This document shows, one piece after another, positions 15,861 through 27,669 of a stretch of DNA of 64,000 nt; position 1 is the first letter of the stretch, and each line of letters opens with the position of its first letter. Position numbers and translations under genes: made by a program. The stretch comes from Paenibacillus peoriae. GTDB lineage: Bacteria; Bacillota; Bacilli; Paenibacillales; Paenibacillaceae. The stretch covers positions 5,055,001 through 5,119,000 of the forward strand of contig NZ_CP092831.1 of the NCBI RefSeq assembly GCF_022531965.1. Reading direction: 5' to 3'. The notes under the pieces were generated by a model that saw only the letters and a program-made list of their open reading frames with translations, made no database searches and had not been told where the DNA came from.

Positions 15861-15865
15861 TACAG

Positions 15866-16516
<651 letters not shown>

Positions 16517-16600
16517 TCACTCCTCAAGACGACCCCTACACAAGAAACAGCACAAAAGGTGCCGGTAAGCATGCGAACATCCTAAGCCGGTACCTATTGC

Positions 16601-17899
16601 CTATTTGTTGATGAAGCCTTTGTAATGGCGTTTGATCAGTTGGCTTTCGATTTGCTTCATTGTATCCAATGCTACACCAATGATGATGAGCAATGAAGTA
16701 CCGCCAATTTGCACGGAACGAGGCAAGCCCGAAAGCGAACCGAAGAATACCGGCAAAACGGATATGACTGCCAGAAACAAAGCTCCTGTCATTGTCAAAC
16801 GTGACATTACTCGTGTCAAGTATTTCTCCGTGGCTTTACCCGGACGAATTCCCGGAACATAACCGCCGTTTTTCTTCATATTGTCGGCCATTTGCTGCGG
16901 ATTCATCTGTACAAAGGTATAGAAGAATGTGAAACCGATAATCATTACGACATACAAAACCATGCCCAGCGGCTTGTCATAATACAAGTAAGTGGTAACC
17001 CACTTAGCCCAAACATGATCTGCCCAGAAACTCGCAATAATTGTCGGGAATTGCAGCAATGATACCGCAAAGATTACCGGAATAACGCCTGCCGCATTAA
17101 TTTTCATCGGAATATGCGTATTCTGGCCACCGTACATTTTGTTGCCAACTACACGTTTCGCGTATTGTACCGGGATTTTCCGAATACCTTGCTGGATGTA
17201 GATAACACCAACAATAATCAGAACAATCACCAGAGCAATTATAATTGCCTTCAGAATATTCATAAACAGCTGATCCGCCTGAATAAACTGAGATTCTACA
17301 ACCGTCCGAATATGTCTTGGAATACCCGCCGCAATCCCTGCGAAGATAACAATAGAGATACCATTGCCGATTCCCTTTTCGGTAATTTGCTCACCGAGCC
17401 ACATAAGGAACGTAGTTCCTGCTGTAAGCACAATGGCAATGACCAGATAATCTGCAAAAGTGGCTCCTGGAATCATCGCTGCACCGTACAGTCGATTAAA
17501 ACCAATCGACGTTCCGAATGCTTGAATCAGGCCAAGTATTACCGTACCATAACGCGTAATTTGAGCCAACTTCTTTTTACCATGCTCTCCTTGTTTAGCC
17601 CATTCCGCAAGTTTCGGAATCACGTCCATTGACAGCAACTGTACAATGATGGACGCTGTAATATATGGCATAATCCCGAGGGCGAAGATCGAAAACTGAT
17701 ACAATGCGCCCCCTGAGAAGGTGTTAAGGAGTCCAAACAACTCGCTTCCTGCTTGATCCTGAGAAGTAAAGACTTGCTTGTTCACGCCGGGAACCGGCAC
17801 GAAGGAGCCAATACGATATACAAAGAGTATAAACAGGGTGAACAGGATTCGGGTTCTAAGATCCTCAACCCGCCATATATTTTTCAGGGTCTTGAACAT
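16601..17899 (-). CDS. secY: Preprotein translocase channel subunit SecY
   Basis: It forms the membrane channel for Sec-dependent export and membrane insertion together with SecE (gene at 44113-44304) and SecG. Ten transmembrane segments are expected in the 432 residues. Recognisable parts are the N-terminal RTRILFTLFILFVYRIGSF with the plug segment following, GIGNGISIVIFAGI, and the cytoplasmic loops PQQMADNMKKNGGYVPGIRP and the C-terminal KRHYKGFINK. The start ATG 17899 shares one base with the rplO stop (TAATG), so it is translationally coupled. Confidence 0.98.
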   Translation of the reverse strand: MFKTLKNIWRVEDLRTRILFTLFILFVYRIGSFVPVPGVNKQVFTSQDQAGSELFGLLNTFSGGALYQFSIFALGIMPYITASIIVQLLSMDVIPKLAEWAKQGEHGKKKLAQITRYGTVILGLIQAFGTSIGFNRLYGAAMIPGATFADYLVIAIVLTAGTTFLMWLGEQITEKGIGNGISIVIFAGIAAGIPRHIRTVVESQFIQADQLFMNILKAIIIALVIVLIIVGVIYIQQGIRKIPVQYAKRVVGNKMYGGQNTHIPMKINAAGVIPVIFAVSLLQFPTIIASFWADHVWAKWVTTYLYYDKPLGMVLYVVMIIGFTFFYTFVQMNPQQMADNMKKNGGYVPGIRPGKATEKYLTRVMSRLTMTGALFLAVISVLPVFFGSLSGLPRSVQIGGTSLLIIIGVALDTMKQIESQLIKRHYKGFINK

Positions 17900-18339
17900 T
17901 AGATCACCTCGGTTTTACCGCCGGCAGCTTCAATTTTCTCTACCGCAGATTGAGAGAACTTGTTCGCTTTAACTGTCAATTTCACAGTGATTTCACCGTT
18001 ACCCAGAATTTTAATTCCGGATTTGGCGTTTTTCACAATGCCATTGTTCAGCAAAAACTCAGGGCTTACTTCTGTACCCGCTGCAAAACTGTTCAAATCT
18101 TCGATATTCAAAACCGCATACTCTTTACGAGTAGGATTTACGAAACCGCGTTTAGGCAAGCGACGATACAGTGGGTTTTGACCACCCTCGAAGCCCGGAC
18201 GTACACCACCGCCGGAACGAGCGTTTTGACCTTTATGACCACGACCAGAAGTTTTACCCGTACCACTACTAGGACCACGACCCAAACGTTTACGTTCTTT
18301 GCGGGAGCCTGGAGCTGGGGAAAGCTCATGTAACTTCAT
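17899..18339 (-). CDS. rplO: 50S ribosomal protein L15
   Basis: Late-assembly large-subunit protein. It has the N-terminal [20 protein letters not shown], the glycine-rich [18 protein letters not shown] arm and the L15 core ([18 protein letters not shown]). The chosen start ATG 18339 gives 146 aa with AAGGAGG 11 bases upstream; an in-frame GTG four codons earlier overlaps that site. It overlaps secY by one base. Confidence 0.98.
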   Translation of the reverse strand: MKLHELSPAPGSRKERKRLGRGPSSGTGKTSGRGHKGQNARSGGGVRPGFEGGQNPLYRRLPKRGFVNPTRKEYAVLNIEDLNSFAAGTEVSPEFLLNNGIVKNAKSGIKILGNGEITVKLTVKANKFSQSAVEKIEAAGGKTEVI

Positions 18340-18382
18340 CGTTCGTTGCACCTCCTTGATTATTGTTAAGATACTTTATTTC

Positions 18383-18568
18383 TTAAGCCTCAATTTCTTT
18401 AACAGAAACCAAATGGCTAACTTGATTAATCATCCCGCGAATAGCTGCATTGTCGGGTTGAACTACTTTATGGTTGATTTTACGCAAGCCGAGCGTTTTA
18501 ACAGTCGTTCTCTGATTACCAGGACGGCCGATCAACGAACGAACGAGGGTAATTTCTAATTTCGCCAT
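18383..18568 (-). CDS. rpmD: 50S ribosomal protein L30
   Basis: Short L30 of 61 aa ([38 protein letters not shown]), binding 23S rRNA near the 5S region. It sits between rpsE and rplO as in other Bacillales. ATG 18568 follows AAGGAGGGAATATC, and it is 12 bases downstream of rpsE. Confidence 0.97.
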   Translation of the reverse strand: MAKLEITLVRSLIGRPGNQRTTVKTLGLRKINHKVVQPDNAAIRGMINQVSHLVSVKEIEA

Positions 18569-18580
18569 GATATTCCCTCC

Positions 18581-19078
18581 TTAGCCCAGCAGCTCTTCGA
18601 TGGATTTGCCGCGCAATTTTGCAACTTCTTCAGCGCGTTTCAAACGGGACAAACCTTCCAAAGTCGCATTGACCATATTCATGGAATTCGAAGAACCCAA
18701 AGATTTTGTCAAGATATCACCTACACCAGCAAGTTCCAGTACAGCACGAACCGGACCGCCAGCGATAACTCCAGTACCTTCCGATGCCGGTTTCAACAGA
18801 ACCCGGCCAGCACCGAACTTACCTGTAACAAGGTGAGGAATTGTTGTTCCTACGAGTGGAACGTGAACCAGGTTTTTCTTAGCATCTTCAATACCTTTGC
18901 GAATTGCATCAGGTACTTCGCCAGCTTTACCGATTCCAGCGCCTACCCAGCCGTTGCCGTCGCCCACTACTACCAGAGCACTGAAGCTGAAACGGCGTCC
19001 GCCTTTGACAACTTTAGCTACACGATTAATATTTACTACTCTTTCAGTCAGTTCCAAAGTATTCGGATCTACACGCAA
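18581..19078 (-). CDS. rpsE: 30S ribosomal protein S5
   Basis: It lines the mRNA entry pore and affects decoding accuracy (ram mutations). It has an N-terminal double-stranded RNA-binding-like domain ([40 protein letters not shown]) and the C-terminal domain ([30 protein letters not shown]). Length is 165 aa. The start codon is TTG 19078, 8 bases after AAGGAGG; the homologous Bacillus protein starts at the same residue. The spectinomycin-contact loop region VVKGGRRF is unaltered. Confidence 0.98.
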   Translation of the reverse strand: MRVDPNTLELTERVVNINRVAKVVKGGRRFSFSALVVVGDGNGWVGAGIGKAGEVPDAIRKGIEDAKKNLVHVPLVGTTIPHLVTGKFGAGRVLLKPASEGTGVIAGGPVRAVLELAGVGDILTKSLGSSNSMNMVNATLEGLSRLKRAEEVAKLRGKSIEELLG

Positions 19079-19105
19079 GTCGTTAACCTCCTTTTGAGAA
19101 ATGTC

Positions 19106-19474
19106 TTAGAATTCAAGGCCTGCTTCGCGAGCTGCATCAGCCAAAGCTTGAATCCGTCCATGATACAAGTATCCACCACGGTCAAATACGATGTTAGCAT
19201 GACCTTTTTCTTTCGCACGTTTAGCAACGAGTTCGCCAACCTTACGAGCTGCTTCTACACTACCGCCGTTTTTGATTTCGCTGCTCAGTTCTTTATCCAT
19301 AGTGGATGCAGATACCAATGTTACACCAGCTACATCATCAATCAGTTGTGCGTAGATATGCTTGGAAGAGCGGAATACGTTCAAACGAGGACGTACAGCC
19401 GTACCTTCGATTTTCTTACGTACACGCAGATGTCTTCTGACACGTGCTTTATTTTTATCTTGTTTTGTAATCAT
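19106..19474 (-). CDS. rplR: 50S ribosomal protein L18
   Basis: 5S rRNA-binding protein of the central protuberance. The basic N-terminus ([19 protein letters not shown]) is followed by the core [20 protein letters not shown] and the C-terminal [20 protein letters not shown]. Length is 122 aa. ATG 19474 follows GGGAGTGAAAACTTGAG. There is a gap of 115 bases to rplF, longer than usual for this operon. Confidence 0.98.
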   Translation of the reverse strand: MITKQDKNKARVRRHLRVRKKIEGTAVRPRLNVFRSSKHIYAQLIDDVAGVTLVSASTMDKELSSEIKNGGSVEAARKVGELVAKRAKEKGHANIVFDRGGYLYHGRIQALADAAREAGLEF

Positions 19475-19589
19475 CTCAAGTTTTCACTCCCTTCAGTTTG
19501 CCTTTTAAATCTTTATACTAAGACGCACTGGGTAAAAAAGAAGTACGAAGTCTTTCCAGCAGAAAGACCGCACAAAGTCGGTAAGAAAC

Positions 19590-20132
19590 TTATTTCTTCT
19601 TACCGGCTTTACCTTCTTTACGGATGATGCGCTCGCCTTCGTATTTAATCCCTTTACCTTTGTACGGTTCAGGTTCACGAACGGAACGAATTTTAGCAGC
19701 GTAAGCACCTACACGCTCTTTATCAATTCCGCGAACGATGATTTTAGTGTTCGAAGGAACTTCGAATTCGATGCCCGCTTCCGGTGTGATTTCAACCGGA
19801 TGAGAATATCCAACGTTCAGAACGATTTTATCTCCGGATTTGCTTGCACGATATCCGACCCCAACCAGCTCCAGAGATTTTGAAAATCCTTCAGTTACAC
19901 CACTTACCATGTTGCTGACAACGCTGCGGGTTGTTCCATGCAAAGAGCGGTGAAGTTTGTTGTCCGAAGGACGAACTACATTAATTTCATTGTTTTCCAC
20001 AGTAACGGACATGTCTTTATGAAGCTCACGAGTCAATGTTCCTTTAGGACCTTTAACTGTGATCGCTGTGTTGTTCAAAGTCACGTCAACACCACTTGGT
20101 ACTGTGATTGGTTTACGACCAATACGGGACAT
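19590..20132 (-). CDS. rplF: 50S ribosomal protein L6
   Basis: Two repeated L6 folds near the sarcin-ricin loop and the factor-binding site. Motifs: [38 protein letters not shown], and the conserved C-terminal [20 protein letters not shown] with the usual GKAGKKK end. Length is 180 aa. It starts at ATG 20132, preceded by AGGAGGTGCAACAGAT. Confidence 0.98.
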   Translation of the reverse strand: MSRIGRKPITVPSGVDVTLNNTAITVKGPKGTLTRELHKDMSVTVENNEINVVRPSDNKLHRSLHGTTRSVVSNMVSGVTEGFSKSLELVGVGYRASKSGDKIVLNVGYSHPVEITPEAGIEFEVPSNTKIIVRGIDKERVGAYAAKIRSVREPEPYKGKGIKYEGERIIRKEGKAGKKK

Positions 20133-20165
20133 ATCTGTTGCACCTCCTATCTTTTAAACGTTATC

Positions 20166-20564
20166 TTACCAAACGTAGCAAACAACTTCTCCGCCGGCTT
20201 TAGACTGACGTGCTTCTTTGTCGGTCATGATACCTTTGGATGTTGAAATGATTGCGATCCCGAGTCCACCCAGTACGCGTGGAATCTCATTGCTCTTCGT
20301 GTAAACGCGAAGGCCTGGTTTACTGATTCTTTTCAAACCTGTGATAACACGCTCGTTGTTCGCACCGTATTTCAAGAAAATACGGATGATCCCTTGTTTG
20401 CTATCTTCAACAAATTCCGCATCACGAATGAATCCTTCACGTTTCAGGATGTCGGCGATTTGTTTTTTCATTGTAGATGCAGGCATTTCTACTGTTTCGT
20501 GACGAACTGTGTTCGCGTTACGAATACGAGTAAGCATATCTGCAATTGGATCAGACATAGTCAT
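20166..20564 (-). CDS. rpsH: 30S ribosomal protein S8
   Basis: Primary binder of 16S helix 21 and, in many bacteria, translational repressor of the spc operon. Signatures: [40 protein letters not shown] and [20 protein letters not shown] with the VCYVW end. Length is 132 aa. ATG 20564 is kept as start because the Bacillus protein begins with the same extra two residues. Confidence 0.98.
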   Translation of the reverse strand: MTMSDPIADMLTRIRNANTVRHETVEMPASTMKKQIADILKREGFIRDAEFVEDSKQGIIRIFLKYGANNERVITGLKRISKPGLRVYTKSNEIPRVLGGLGIAIISTSKGIMTDKEARQSKAGGEVVCYVW

Positions 20565-20596
20565 TGTGTATAAACCTCCTTCCCAAACAGGACTTT

Positions 20597-20782
20597 TTAC
20601 CAGCTTGCTTTTTTCACGCCAGGAATCTGGCCTTTATAAGCTAATTCACGGAAGCAAATTCTGCAGATCTTAAACTTTTGCAGTACCGAATGTGGACGAC
20701 CACAACGCTCGCAACGAGTGTAAGCACGAACTTTAAACTTTGGTGCGCGTTGTTGTTTGACTTTCATCGAAGTTTTTGCCAC
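20597..20782 (-). CDS. rpsN: 30S ribosomal protein S14, zinc (type Z) form
   Basis: 61-aa form of S14 with two CxxC pairs ([11 protein letters not shown] and [12 protein letters not shown]), the zinc-binding operon-encoded version. Many Bacillales also carry a zinc-free paralogue elsewhere that replaces it in zinc limitation. It lies between rplE and rpsH; ATG 20782 follows AGGAGGTGTCAGGCTAAGTG. Confidence 0.97.
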   Translation of the reverse strand: MAKTSMKVKQQRAPKFKVRAYTRCERCGRPHSVLQKFKICRICFRELAYKGQIPGVKKASW

Positions 20783-20858
20783 TTAGCCTGACACCTCCTA
20801 AATAGTTTCGGAGAACAGGGTGTCTTTAAAATCAGACGCCCGAAACGTTATGCCAACA

Positions 20859-21404
20859 TTATTTTGCGAAAGGCATGCCCAGCTGAGTCAGAAGCTCACG
20901 GGACTCTTCGTCAGTTTTGGCAGTCGTTACGATAACGATGTCCATACCACGAACTTTATCAACTTGATCATACTCGATTTCCGGGAAGATCAACTGTTCT
21001 TTCAGACCAAGCGTGTAGTTACCACGTCCGTCGAAAGCTTTTGTTGATACACCATGGAAGTCACGTACGCGAGGAAGAGTAATGTTGAACAATTTGTCCA
21101 AGAAATAATACATACGCTCGCCACGAAGTGTTACCTTTACACCGATTGGCATGTTTTCACGCAATTTAAAACCTGCGATAGATTTTTTCGCGCGAGTGAT
21201 TACTGGCTTTTGACCAGCGATCAGCTGCATGTCGTTGAGAGCTGAATCAAGCACTTTGGAGTTTTGGACTGCGTCGCCAACACCCATGTTGATTACAACT
21301 TTCTCGATTTTAGGCACTTGCATCACTGTTGTATAGTTGAACTTCTGCATCAAAGCAGGAGTGATTTCTTTCAAGAAACGTTCTTTCATTCTTGTTGTAG
21401 CCAT
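20859..21404 (-). CDS. rplE: 50S ribosomal protein L5
   Basis: 5S rRNA-binding protein of the central protuberance that contacts P-site tRNA. Signatures: [40 protein letters not shown] and [20 protein letters not shown]. Length is 181 aa; ATG 21404 has AAAGGAGGTATATGATTC upstream. It is followed by rpsN after 76 bases. Confidence 0.98.
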   Translation of the reverse strand: MATTRMKERFLKEITPALMQKFNYTTVMQVPKIEKVVINMGVGDAVQNSKVLDSALNDMQLIAGQKPVITRAKKSIAGFKLRENMPIGVKVTLRGERMYYFLDKLFNITLPRVRDFHGVSTKAFDGRGNYTLGLKEQLIFPEIEYDQVDKVRGMDIVIVTTAKTDEESRELLTQLGMPFAK

Positions 21405-21435
21405 GAATCATATACCTCCTTTCTTTAAAAAATAA

Positions 21436-21789
21436 TTAGTCGATCACTTCGCCAGAACGTTTTGCAATGCGCACTTTTTTTCCGTTGTCCAAAACTTTGT
21501 AACCAACACGGGTTACTTTTCCGCTCTTCGGATCAATGTGCATAACGTTGGAAACGTGAATCGGAGCTTCTTTCTCGATGATGCCGCCTTGTGGATTCAG
21601 CTGATTAGGCTTTTGGTGTTTTTTAATCATGTTAACACCTTCCACAAGCACACGGTTTTGACGAGGGTAGGCAGCGATAACGCGACCTTTTTTACCTTTA
21701 TCTTTACCTGTAATCACCAGAACAGTGTCGTCTTTTTTGACGTGCAGCTTGTTGTTATGGGATTCCAGAACTTTTTTCACTTTTGGCAT
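21436..21789 (-). CDS. rplX: 50S ribosomal protein L24
   Basis: Assembly initiator of the large subunit with an N-terminal KOW motif ([20 protein letters not shown]) and the signature [20 protein letters not shown]. The start is set at ATG 21789 ([14 protein letters not shown]), six bases after AGGAGGTG, giving 117 aa. The frame is open three codons further but would overlap the ribosome binding site. Confidence 0.97.
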   Translation of the reverse strand: MPKVKKVLESHNNKLHVKKDDTVLVITGKDKGKKGRVIAAYPRQNRVLVEGVNMIKKHQKPNQLNPQGGIIEKEAPIHVSNVMHIDPKSGKVTRVGYKVLDNGKKVRIAKRSGEVID

Positions 21790-21825
21790 TTCGTACACCT
21801 CCTACGGGCACATTTTAAGGTGAGT

Positions 21826-22194
21826 TTAGATCACTTCCGGAGCCAAGGAAACGATTTTCATGAAGTCCTTGTCACGAAGTTCGCGAGCAACTGGTCCGAA
21901 AATACGAGTACCACGTGGGCTCTTGTCTTCTTTAACGACCACTGCTGCGTTCTCGTCAAATCCGATGTAGGAACCGTCTTTACGGCGGATAGAACGTTTA
22001 GTACGAACAACAACCGCTCTTACTACATCACCCTTTTTGACAACGCCGCCTGGTGTTGCTTGTTTTACGGAACAAACGATCAGGTCACCAATTTGAGCTG
22101 TACGACGTCCCGTACCACCGAGCACACGGATACACATCAGTTCCTTCGCGCCGGAATTGTCAGCTACAGTCAAACGTGTAAATGGTTGAATCAT
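21826..22194 (-). CDS. rplN: 50S ribosomal protein L14
   Basis: Subunit-interface protein that contacts 16S helix 44 and binds the silencing factor RsfS. Sequence: [59 protein letters not shown]. Length is 122 aa. ATG 22194 follows AAAGGAGGATAAATA. It is between rpsQ and rplX. Confidence 0.98.
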   Translation of the reverse strand: MIQPFTRLTVADNSGAKELMCIRVLGGTGRRTAQIGDLIVCSVKQATPGGVVKKGDVVRAVVVRTKRSIRRKDGSYIGFDENAAVVVKEDKSPRGTRIFGPVARELRDKDFMKIVSLAPEVI

Positions 22195-22228
22195 TTATTT
22201 ATCCTCCTTTCGGAAAAACTACACTACA

Positions 22229-22492
22229 TTAGATTATAACAGCTTTTTCAACGATTTCGACCAGTCTCCAGTTTTTGTCTTTGGACAAAGGGCGAGTTTC
22301 CATGATTTTAACAGTATCACCGATTTGTGCAGTGTTGTTTTCATCATGAGCTTTGAATTTCTTAGTTACTTTAATGCGTTTATGGTAGAGATCATGTTTT
22401 TTGTAAGTTTCTACAGCAATCACAATCGTTTTATCCATTTTGTCGCTGACTACTTTACCGACTAATACTTTACGGGCATTACGTTCGCTCAT
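22229..22492 (-). CDS. rpsQ: 30S ribosomal protein S17
   Basis: Primary 16S-binding OB-fold protein. Signatures: [59 protein letters not shown]. Length is 87 aa. ATG 22492 follows AGGAAGGAGGCCAACA. It lies between rpmC and rplN. Confidence 0.98.
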   Translation of the reverse strand: MSERNARKVLVGKVVSDKMDKTIVIAVETYKKHDLYHKRIKVTKKFKAHDENNTAQIGDTVKIMETRPLSKDKNWRLVEIVEKAVII

Positions 22493-22542
22493 TGTTGGCC
22501 TCCTTCCTAATTACAGGCGGATTTTCCACCCGGTCTGATATC

Positions 22543-22740
22543 TTAGCTAATCCCAAGTTCTCTTTCACGGATCACAGTTTTAGCACGAGCAATTTCCTTA
22601 CGCACAGCGCCGATCCGAGTCGGGTTATCAAGCTGACCGGTAGCGAGTTGAAAACGAAGGTTAAAAAGTTCTTCTTTAAAACCGGAGATCTTTTGTTCGA
22701 TTTCAGCAGTGGTTAGGTTGCGGAATTCACTAGCCTTCAT
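22543..22740 (-). CDS. rpmC: 50S ribosomal protein L29
   Basis: Small helical hairpin protein near the exit tunnel, where it forms part of the signal recognition particle docking site. [20 protein letters not shown] and [20 protein letters not shown] are typical. The start at ATG 22740 gives 65 aa and overlaps the rplP stop region by 11 bases, with GGTGGTGAAG as the ribosome binding site. Confidence 0.97.
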   Translation of the reverse strand: MKASEFRNLTTAEIEQKISGFKEELFNLRFQLATGQLDNPTRIGAVRKEIARAKTVIRERELGIS

Positions 22741-23164
22741 TTGCTTCACCACCCAATTCTTCACGTTTCACAAACTTAGTTTTGATTGGCAGTTTGTGAG
22801 CGGCAAGACGCATTGCTTCACGAGCAATCTCTTCCGGAACACCAGCAAGTTCAAACATAATCTTGCCTGGTTTCACTACTGCAACCCATTTTTCTACGTT
22901 ACCTTTACCACTACCCATACGAACCTCAAGAGGCTTCTGAGTAATTGGTTTATCAGGGAAAATTTTAATCCAAACCTTACCACCACGTTTGATGTAACGA
23001 GTCATCGCAATACGAGCAGCTTCGATTTGACGGTTAGTAATCCATGCAGGTTCAGTAGCTTGCAAACCGTACTCACCAAAGTTCAGTGTAGTACCGCCTT
23101 TTGCACGACCCTTCATATGACCACGTTGTTGTTTACGATGTTTTACGCGTTTTGGTACCAACAT
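22730..23164 (-). CDS. rplP: 50S ribosomal protein L16
   Basis: It binds next to the A-site tRNA elbow and is needed for peptidyl transferase activity. [40 protein letters not shown] and [20 protein letters not shown] are diagnostic. Length is 144 aa. It starts two bases after rpsC and overlaps rpmC, which suggests coupled translation. Confidence 0.98.
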   Translation of the reverse strand: MLVPKRVKHRKQQRGHMKGRAKGGTTLNFGEYGLQATEPAWITNRQIEAARIAMTRYIKRGGKVWIKIFPDKPITQKPLEVRMGSGKGNVEKWVAVVKPGKIMFELAGVPEEIAREAMRLAAHKLPIKTKFVKREELGGEANEG

Positions 23165-23166
23165 GA

Positions 23167-23832
23167 TTAGTTGCCTCCTTCCTGAGGAGCTTGTTTCTTA
23201 GCTGGAGGAAGAACCTCTCCACGATAGATCCATACTTTTACGCCAAGACGGCCGTAAGTAGTATGAGCTTCCGCTGTACCATAGTCAATGTCGGCACGAA
23301 GCGTATGCAGTGGAACAGTTCCTTCGCTGTACCCTTCGGAACGAGCGATTTCGGCACCGCCAAGACGTCCGCCTACTTGAGTTTTAATTCCTTTTGCTCC
23401 GGAACGCATAGTTCTTTGAATCGCTTGTTTCAAAGCACGACGGAAAGAAACACGACGTTCCAATTGTTGTGCAATGCTTTCAGCAACCAAGATTGCGTCC
23501 AGTTCAGGATTTTTAATTTCAGAAATATTGATGTGCACCTTTTTACCGCCTGCGATTTTAGTAATTTCATTACGCAGATTTTCAACTTCGGAACCACCCT
23601 TACCGATAACCATACCTGGTTTCGCAGTGTGAATCGTTACATTGACACGGTTAGCTGCTCTCTCGATTTCAACACGGGATACAGCGGAGTCTTTCAATCT
23701 TTTTTTCAGATGTTCACGAATTCTAACGTCTTCCAGCAAAAGATCACCGAAATCTTTGCCTGCATACCATTTGGATTCCCAATCACGGATAATACCGATT
23801 CGGAGTCCGACGGGATTTACCTTTTGGCCCAC
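23167..23832 (-). CDS. rpsC: 30S ribosomal protein S3
   Basis: Head protein at the mRNA entry site with helicase function. KH domain near residues 38-110 ([20 protein letters not shown] contains the GxxG loop), C-terminal domain with [20 protein letters not shown] and [17 protein letters not shown]. The start is GTG 23832 ([20 protein letters not shown] follows), with AAGGAGGGAAAAC directly upstream, giving 221 aa. A longer open frame to 23916 is ignored because it overlaps rplV. Confidence 0.98.
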   Translation of the reverse strand: MGQKVNPVGLRIGIIRDWESKWYAGKDFGDLLLEDVRIREHLKKRLKDSAVSRVEIERAANRVNVTIHTAKPGMVIGKGGSEVENLRNEITKIAGGKKVHINISEIKNPELDAILVAESIAQQLERRVSFRRALKQAIQRTMRSGAKGIKTQVGGRLGGAEIARSEGYSEGTVPLHTLRADIDYGTAEAHTTYGRLGVKVWIYRGEVLPPAKKQAPQEGGN

Positions 23833-23845
23833 ACGTTTTCCCTCC

Positions 23846-24178
23846 TTATTTTTCAGATACCACCAGAGTAATATGACTGGTGCGTTTGTTAATACGGCTT
23901 GCACGACCCATTGCACGCGGGCGGAATCGTTTCATTGTAGGACCTTGGTTTACAAAAACCTGAGATACTACCAATTTATTTACGTCCAAAGAGTAGTTGT
24001 GATCTGCATTTGCAATCGCAGAATTCAACAATTTCTCAACGACTGGAGAAGCGGACTTTGGAGTGTGACGAAGAATTGCAATCGCCTCACCAACCTGCTT
24101 ACCGCGAATCAAATCGATAACAAGTTTCACTTTGCGAGCAGAAATCCGTACGGATTTAGCATGTGCTTTTGCTTCCAT
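23846..24178 (-). CDS. rplV: 50S ribosomal protein L22
   Basis: Its long beta-hairpin lines the exit tunnel near the macrolide site. Signatures: [40 protein letters not shown] and the hairpin [20 protein letters not shown], which shows no deletion or duplication of the kind seen in macrolide-resistant mutants. Length is 110 aa; ATG 24178 follows GAGAGGAGGTAAACTCA. Confidence 0.98.
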   Translation of the reverse strand: MEAKAHAKSVRISARKVKLVIDLIRGKQVGEAIAILRHTPKSASPVVEKLLNSAIANADHNYSLDVNKLVVSQVFVNQGPTMKRFRPRAMGRASRINKRTSHITLVVSEK

Positions 24179-24214
24179 TGAGTTTACCTCCTCTCAAACA
24201 CTACGCTGTGTTGA

Positions 24215-24493
24215 TTATCTTCTTGTTTTCTTATCGTCATCCGTATGGCCTTTGTACGTACGTGTTGGAGCAAATTCGCCCAATTTGTGTCCGACCATAT
24301 CTTCCGTTACGTATACTGGCACGTGTTTACGGCCATCGTATACACCAAACGTATGTCCGATAAATTGCGGGAAAATCGTAGAGCGACGGGACCAAGTTTT
24401 GATTACCACTTTTTTCTCCGACTCGTTCAAAACCTCTACTTTTTTCAACAGGTAACCATCAATGAATGGTCCTTTTTTGAGACTGCGACCCAT
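24215..24493 (-). CDS. rpsS: 30S ribosomal protein S19
   Basis: Head protein that forms a complex with S13 and contacts the A-site side. [40 protein letters not shown] and [20 protein letters not shown] are typical. Length is 92 aa. ATG 24493 follows AAGGGAGGATTCATAA. It is between rplB and rplV. Confidence 0.98.
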   Translation of the reverse strand: MGRSLKKGPFIDGYLLKKVEVLNESEKKVVIKTWSRRSTIFPQFIGHTFGVYDGRKHVPVYVTEDMVGHKLGEFAPTRTYKGHTDDDKKTRR

Positions 24494-24565
24494 TTATGAA
24501 TCCTCCCTTCGTTAAAACGTAGTCGTTCCTTAATATGTTAACGTGCGACTTAAGCGCACGTTTTA

Positions 24566-25396
24566 TTACTTAGTACGACGACGAACGATGTACTTATCAG
24601 ATGCTTTACCTTTTTTACGTGTCTTGTAACCAAGGGTTGGTTTACCCCATGGAGACATTGGAGATTTACGTCCGATTGGAGCGCGACCTTCACCACCACC
24701 GTGTGGGTGATCGTTAGGGTTCATTACAACACCGCGAACTTCAGGACGTTGTCCCAACCAGCGACTACGACCAGCTTTACCGATTTTCACCAGTTCATGG
24801 TCTTCGTTACCTACAGAACCGATTGTCGCGCGGCAAACTTTCAGAATGCGGCGAACTTCACCAGAAGTCAAACGAATTGTAACATACTTTTCTTCTTTAC
24901 CAAGAAGTTGGGCTTCCGTACCAGCGGCACGAACGAGTTGGCCACCTTTACCCGGTTTCAATTCGATGTTGTGGATAACCGTACCTACTGGAATGTTTTC
25001 CAATGGCAAAGAGTTACCGATTTTAATATCGGAACCTGCACCGGATACCACTTCGTCTCCTACTTTCAGACCTTTAGGAGCGATGATGTAACGTTTTTCA
25101 CCATCCACATAGTGGATAAGTGCGATGTTGGACGTACGGTTTGGATCATATTCGATCGTAGCAACGCGGCCCGGTATTCCATCTTTGTTACGTTTGAAGT
25201 CAATAATACGGTACTTACGTTTGTGTCCGCCGCCATGATGACGAACCGTAATTTTACCTTGGTTATTGCGTCCAGCTTGCTTGCTCAGAGGTGCCAGCAA
25301 CGATTTCTCGGGCTGATTAGTTGTAATCTCCTCGAAAGTAGATACAGACATAGCACGTCTGGCCGGGGACGTTGGTTTATACTTTTTAATTGGCAC
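24566..25396 (-). CDS. rplB: 50S ribosomal protein L2
   Basis: Highly conserved protein needed for subunit joining and peptidyl transfer. It has the OB and SH3-like domains and the C-terminal signature [20 protein letters not shown] with the conserved His. Length is 276 aa. The start codon is GTG 25396 ([15 protein letters not shown] follows), with AAGGAGGGAAACTCA upstream. It is between rplW and rpsS. Confidence 0.98.
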   Translation of the reverse strand: MPIKKYKPTSPARRAMSVSTFEEITTNQPEKSLLAPLSKQAGRNNQGKITVRHHGGGHKRKYRIIDFKRNKDGIPGRVATIEYDPNRTSNIALIHYVDGEKRYIIAPKGLKVGDEVVSGAGSDIKIGNSLPLENIPVGTVIHNIELKPGKGGQLVRAAGTEAQLLGKEEKYVTIRLTSGEVRRILKVCRATIGSVGNEDHELVKIGKAGRSRWLGQRPEVRGVVMNPNDHPHGGGEGRAPIGRKSPMSPWGKPTLGYKTRKKGKASDKYIVRRRTK

Positions 25397-25426
25397 TGAG
25401 TTTCCCTCCTTACTTTACAGTTTCAA

Positions 25427-25717
25427 TTATACCGTTTCAAAAAACTCAAGCGGCTTACTGTCTTTGCTCAGCGTTACGAACGCTTTCTTCCACTCGCTCG
25501 TATAGCCGGAATGACGTCCGTAGCGTTTTGGTTTTGCAGGAACACGAAGCGTATTTACGTTACTTACTTTCACGTTAAAAATGGCTTCGATTGCTTTTTT
25601 AACTTCGACTTTGTTAGAACGAATGTCAACCTCGAAAACGTATTTCAAGTCATTCATCATACCAGCCGTACGTTCGGTGATAACCGGACGTTTGATAATA
25701 TCACGAGGATCCTTCAT
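25427..25717 (-). CDS. rplW: 50S ribosomal protein L23
   Basis: Exit-tunnel rim protein, docking site for trigger factor and the signal recognition particle. [40 protein letters not shown] and the NVNTLRVPAKPKRYGRHSGY loop identify it. Length is 96 aa. Its ATG overlaps the rplD stop by one base (TAATG). Confidence 0.98.
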   Translation of the reverse strand: MKDPRDIIKRPVITERTAGMMNDLKYVFEVDIRSNKVEVKKAIEAIFNVKVSNVNTLRVPAKPKRYGRHSGYTSEWKKAFVTLSKDSKPLEFFETV

Positions 25718-26340
25718 TACGCGAGCACCTCCTCTACCTTCTGAACTGCTTCCTTCGTAATGATCAGTTTGTCGTGTCCGAGCACATCAAGAACATTAAT
25801 GCCATCTGCGGCTACAAACTTCACACCAGGAATATTACGAGCGGACAGTGCTACATTATCATCATAGCTAGGAGCTACGATCAATGCTTTACGATCAGCT
25901 TTAAGGTTATTCAAAATGGCTGCGAATTCTTTCGTTTTAGGTCCGTTCAGTGTAAGAGCGTCCAATACGATAATTTCATTCTCAATCACTTTGGATGACA
26001 ACGCCGATTTGATCGCCAGACGACGAACTTTCTTAGGCAATTTGTATGCATAGCTGCGTGGAGTCGGACCAAATACAGTACCGCCACCAACCCATTGCGG
26101 TGCACGGATCGAACCTTGACGAGCGCGGCCAGTACCTTTTTGTTTCCAAGGTTTACGTCCGCCACCACGTACTTCAGAACGTCCTTTTACTTTGTGAGTA
26201 CCTTGACGCAGGGAAGCCAATTGCATAACAACAGCGTCATGAAGAACGTGCTTATTCGGCTCGATACCGAACACTGCGTCGTTCAATTCAATTTCACCAA
26301 CTTGGCTGCCGCTAATATTAAATAGTGCTACTTTTGGCAT
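25717..26340 (-). CDS. rplD: 50S ribosomal protein L4
   Basis: Primary assembly protein whose loop reaches into the exit tunnel; in some bacteria it represses the S10 operon. The tunnel loop is intact ([37 protein letters not shown]), with no macrolide-resistance type change that I can see. Length is 207 aa. ATG 26340 follows AAAGGAGGAACACGAA. Confidence 0.98.
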   Translation of the reverse strand: MPKVALFNISGSQVGEIELNDAVFGIEPNKHVLHDAVVMQLASLRQGTHKVKGRSEVRGGGRKPWKQKGTGRARQGSIRAPQWVGGGTVFGPTPRSYAYKLPKKVRRLAIKSALSSKVIENEIIVLDALTLNGPKTKEFAAILNNLKADRKALIVAPSYDDNVALSARNIPGVKFVAADGINVLDVLGHDKLIITKEAVQKVEEVLA

Positions 26341-26366
26341 TTCGTGTTCCTCCTTTCTTCAGTTGT

Positions 26367-26990
26367 TTATTTTTTCACCGTTTCTAATACTTTAACGAAG
26401 CTATTTTTAGGTCCTGGAATGGAACCTTTCACGAGCAACACATTACGTTCTGTATCGATCTTAACAACTTCAAGACGTTGGATAGTTACCGTTTCATGCC
26501 CCATGTGTCCTGGCAGGTGTTTACCTTTAGGAACGCGGTTAGCTTGAATGGAACCCATAGAACCTGGACCTCTGTGGTAACGCGAGCCGTGTGCCATTGG
26601 TCCGCGGCTTTGTCCCCAACGTTTGATAACGCCGGCAAAACCTTTACCTTTAGAAATACCTGTTACGTCAACGAACTCGCCTTCTGTGAAGACATCAGCC
26701 TTCAGTTCTTGGCCAACCTCGTACGCAGCAAGGTCGATGCCACGAAGTTCACGAACGTAGCGCTTAGGTGCAGTATTTGCTTTTTTCGCATGTCCTGCTT
26801 CAGGTTTGTTGGATCTTTTTTCTTTTTTATCAGAGAAACCGAGTTGGATAGCTTCGTATCCATCGTTTTCCAGATCTTTCTTTTGCAGAACAACACAAGG
26901 ACCTGCTTCGATAACCGTAACAGCAAGTACGTTACCTTCAGGGGTAAACACTTGAGTCATTCCGAGTTTTTTTCCTAAGATACCTTTCAT
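26367..26990 (-). CDS. rplC: 50S ribosomal protein L3
   Basis: Early assembly protein whose long loop approaches the peptidyl transferase centre. [40 protein letters not shown] and [20 protein letters not shown] are diagnostic. Length is 207 aa. ATG 26990 follows GAGGTGTCAAC. It is between rpsJ and rplD. Confidence 0.98.
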   Translation of the reverse strand: MKGILGKKLGMTQVFTPEGNVLAVTVIEAGPCVVLQKKDLENDGYEAIQLGFSDKKEKRSNKPEAGHAKKANTAPKRYVRELRGIDLAAYEVGQELKADVFTEGEFVDVTGISKGKGFAGVIKRWGQSRGPMAHGSRYHRGPGSMGSIQANRVPKGKHLPGHMGHETVTIQRLEVVKIDTERNVLLVKGSIPGPKNSFVKVLETVKK

Positions 26991-27022
26991 GTTGACACCT
27001 CATTTCTTTTCCTAATTACATA

Positions 27023-27496
<474 letters not shown>

Positions 27497-27570
27497 GCAA
27501 AAACGAAAAAACAATGCATCTTATTTTCAAAAGATACAATTGTGCTCGCAGCTCGCGATTTTTTCAAGAG

Positions 27571-27596
27571 AAAAGCCCCCGCACCAGGGCAGGGGC
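27571..27596 (-). terminator. Intrinsic terminator after tuf
   Basis: Minus strand AGCCCC, loop TGCCCTGGTGC (partly paired), GGGGGCT, then TTTTCTCTT. It lies about 75 bases after the tuf stop and separates the str operon from the S10 promoter. Confidence 0.8.
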
Positions 27597-27669
27597 TCGT
27601 TAAGCTTCGTTCCAATACAACGTTACTCGTTCCAGTACACTGTTGCTCTATTCAAAGGCAAAAGCCTTC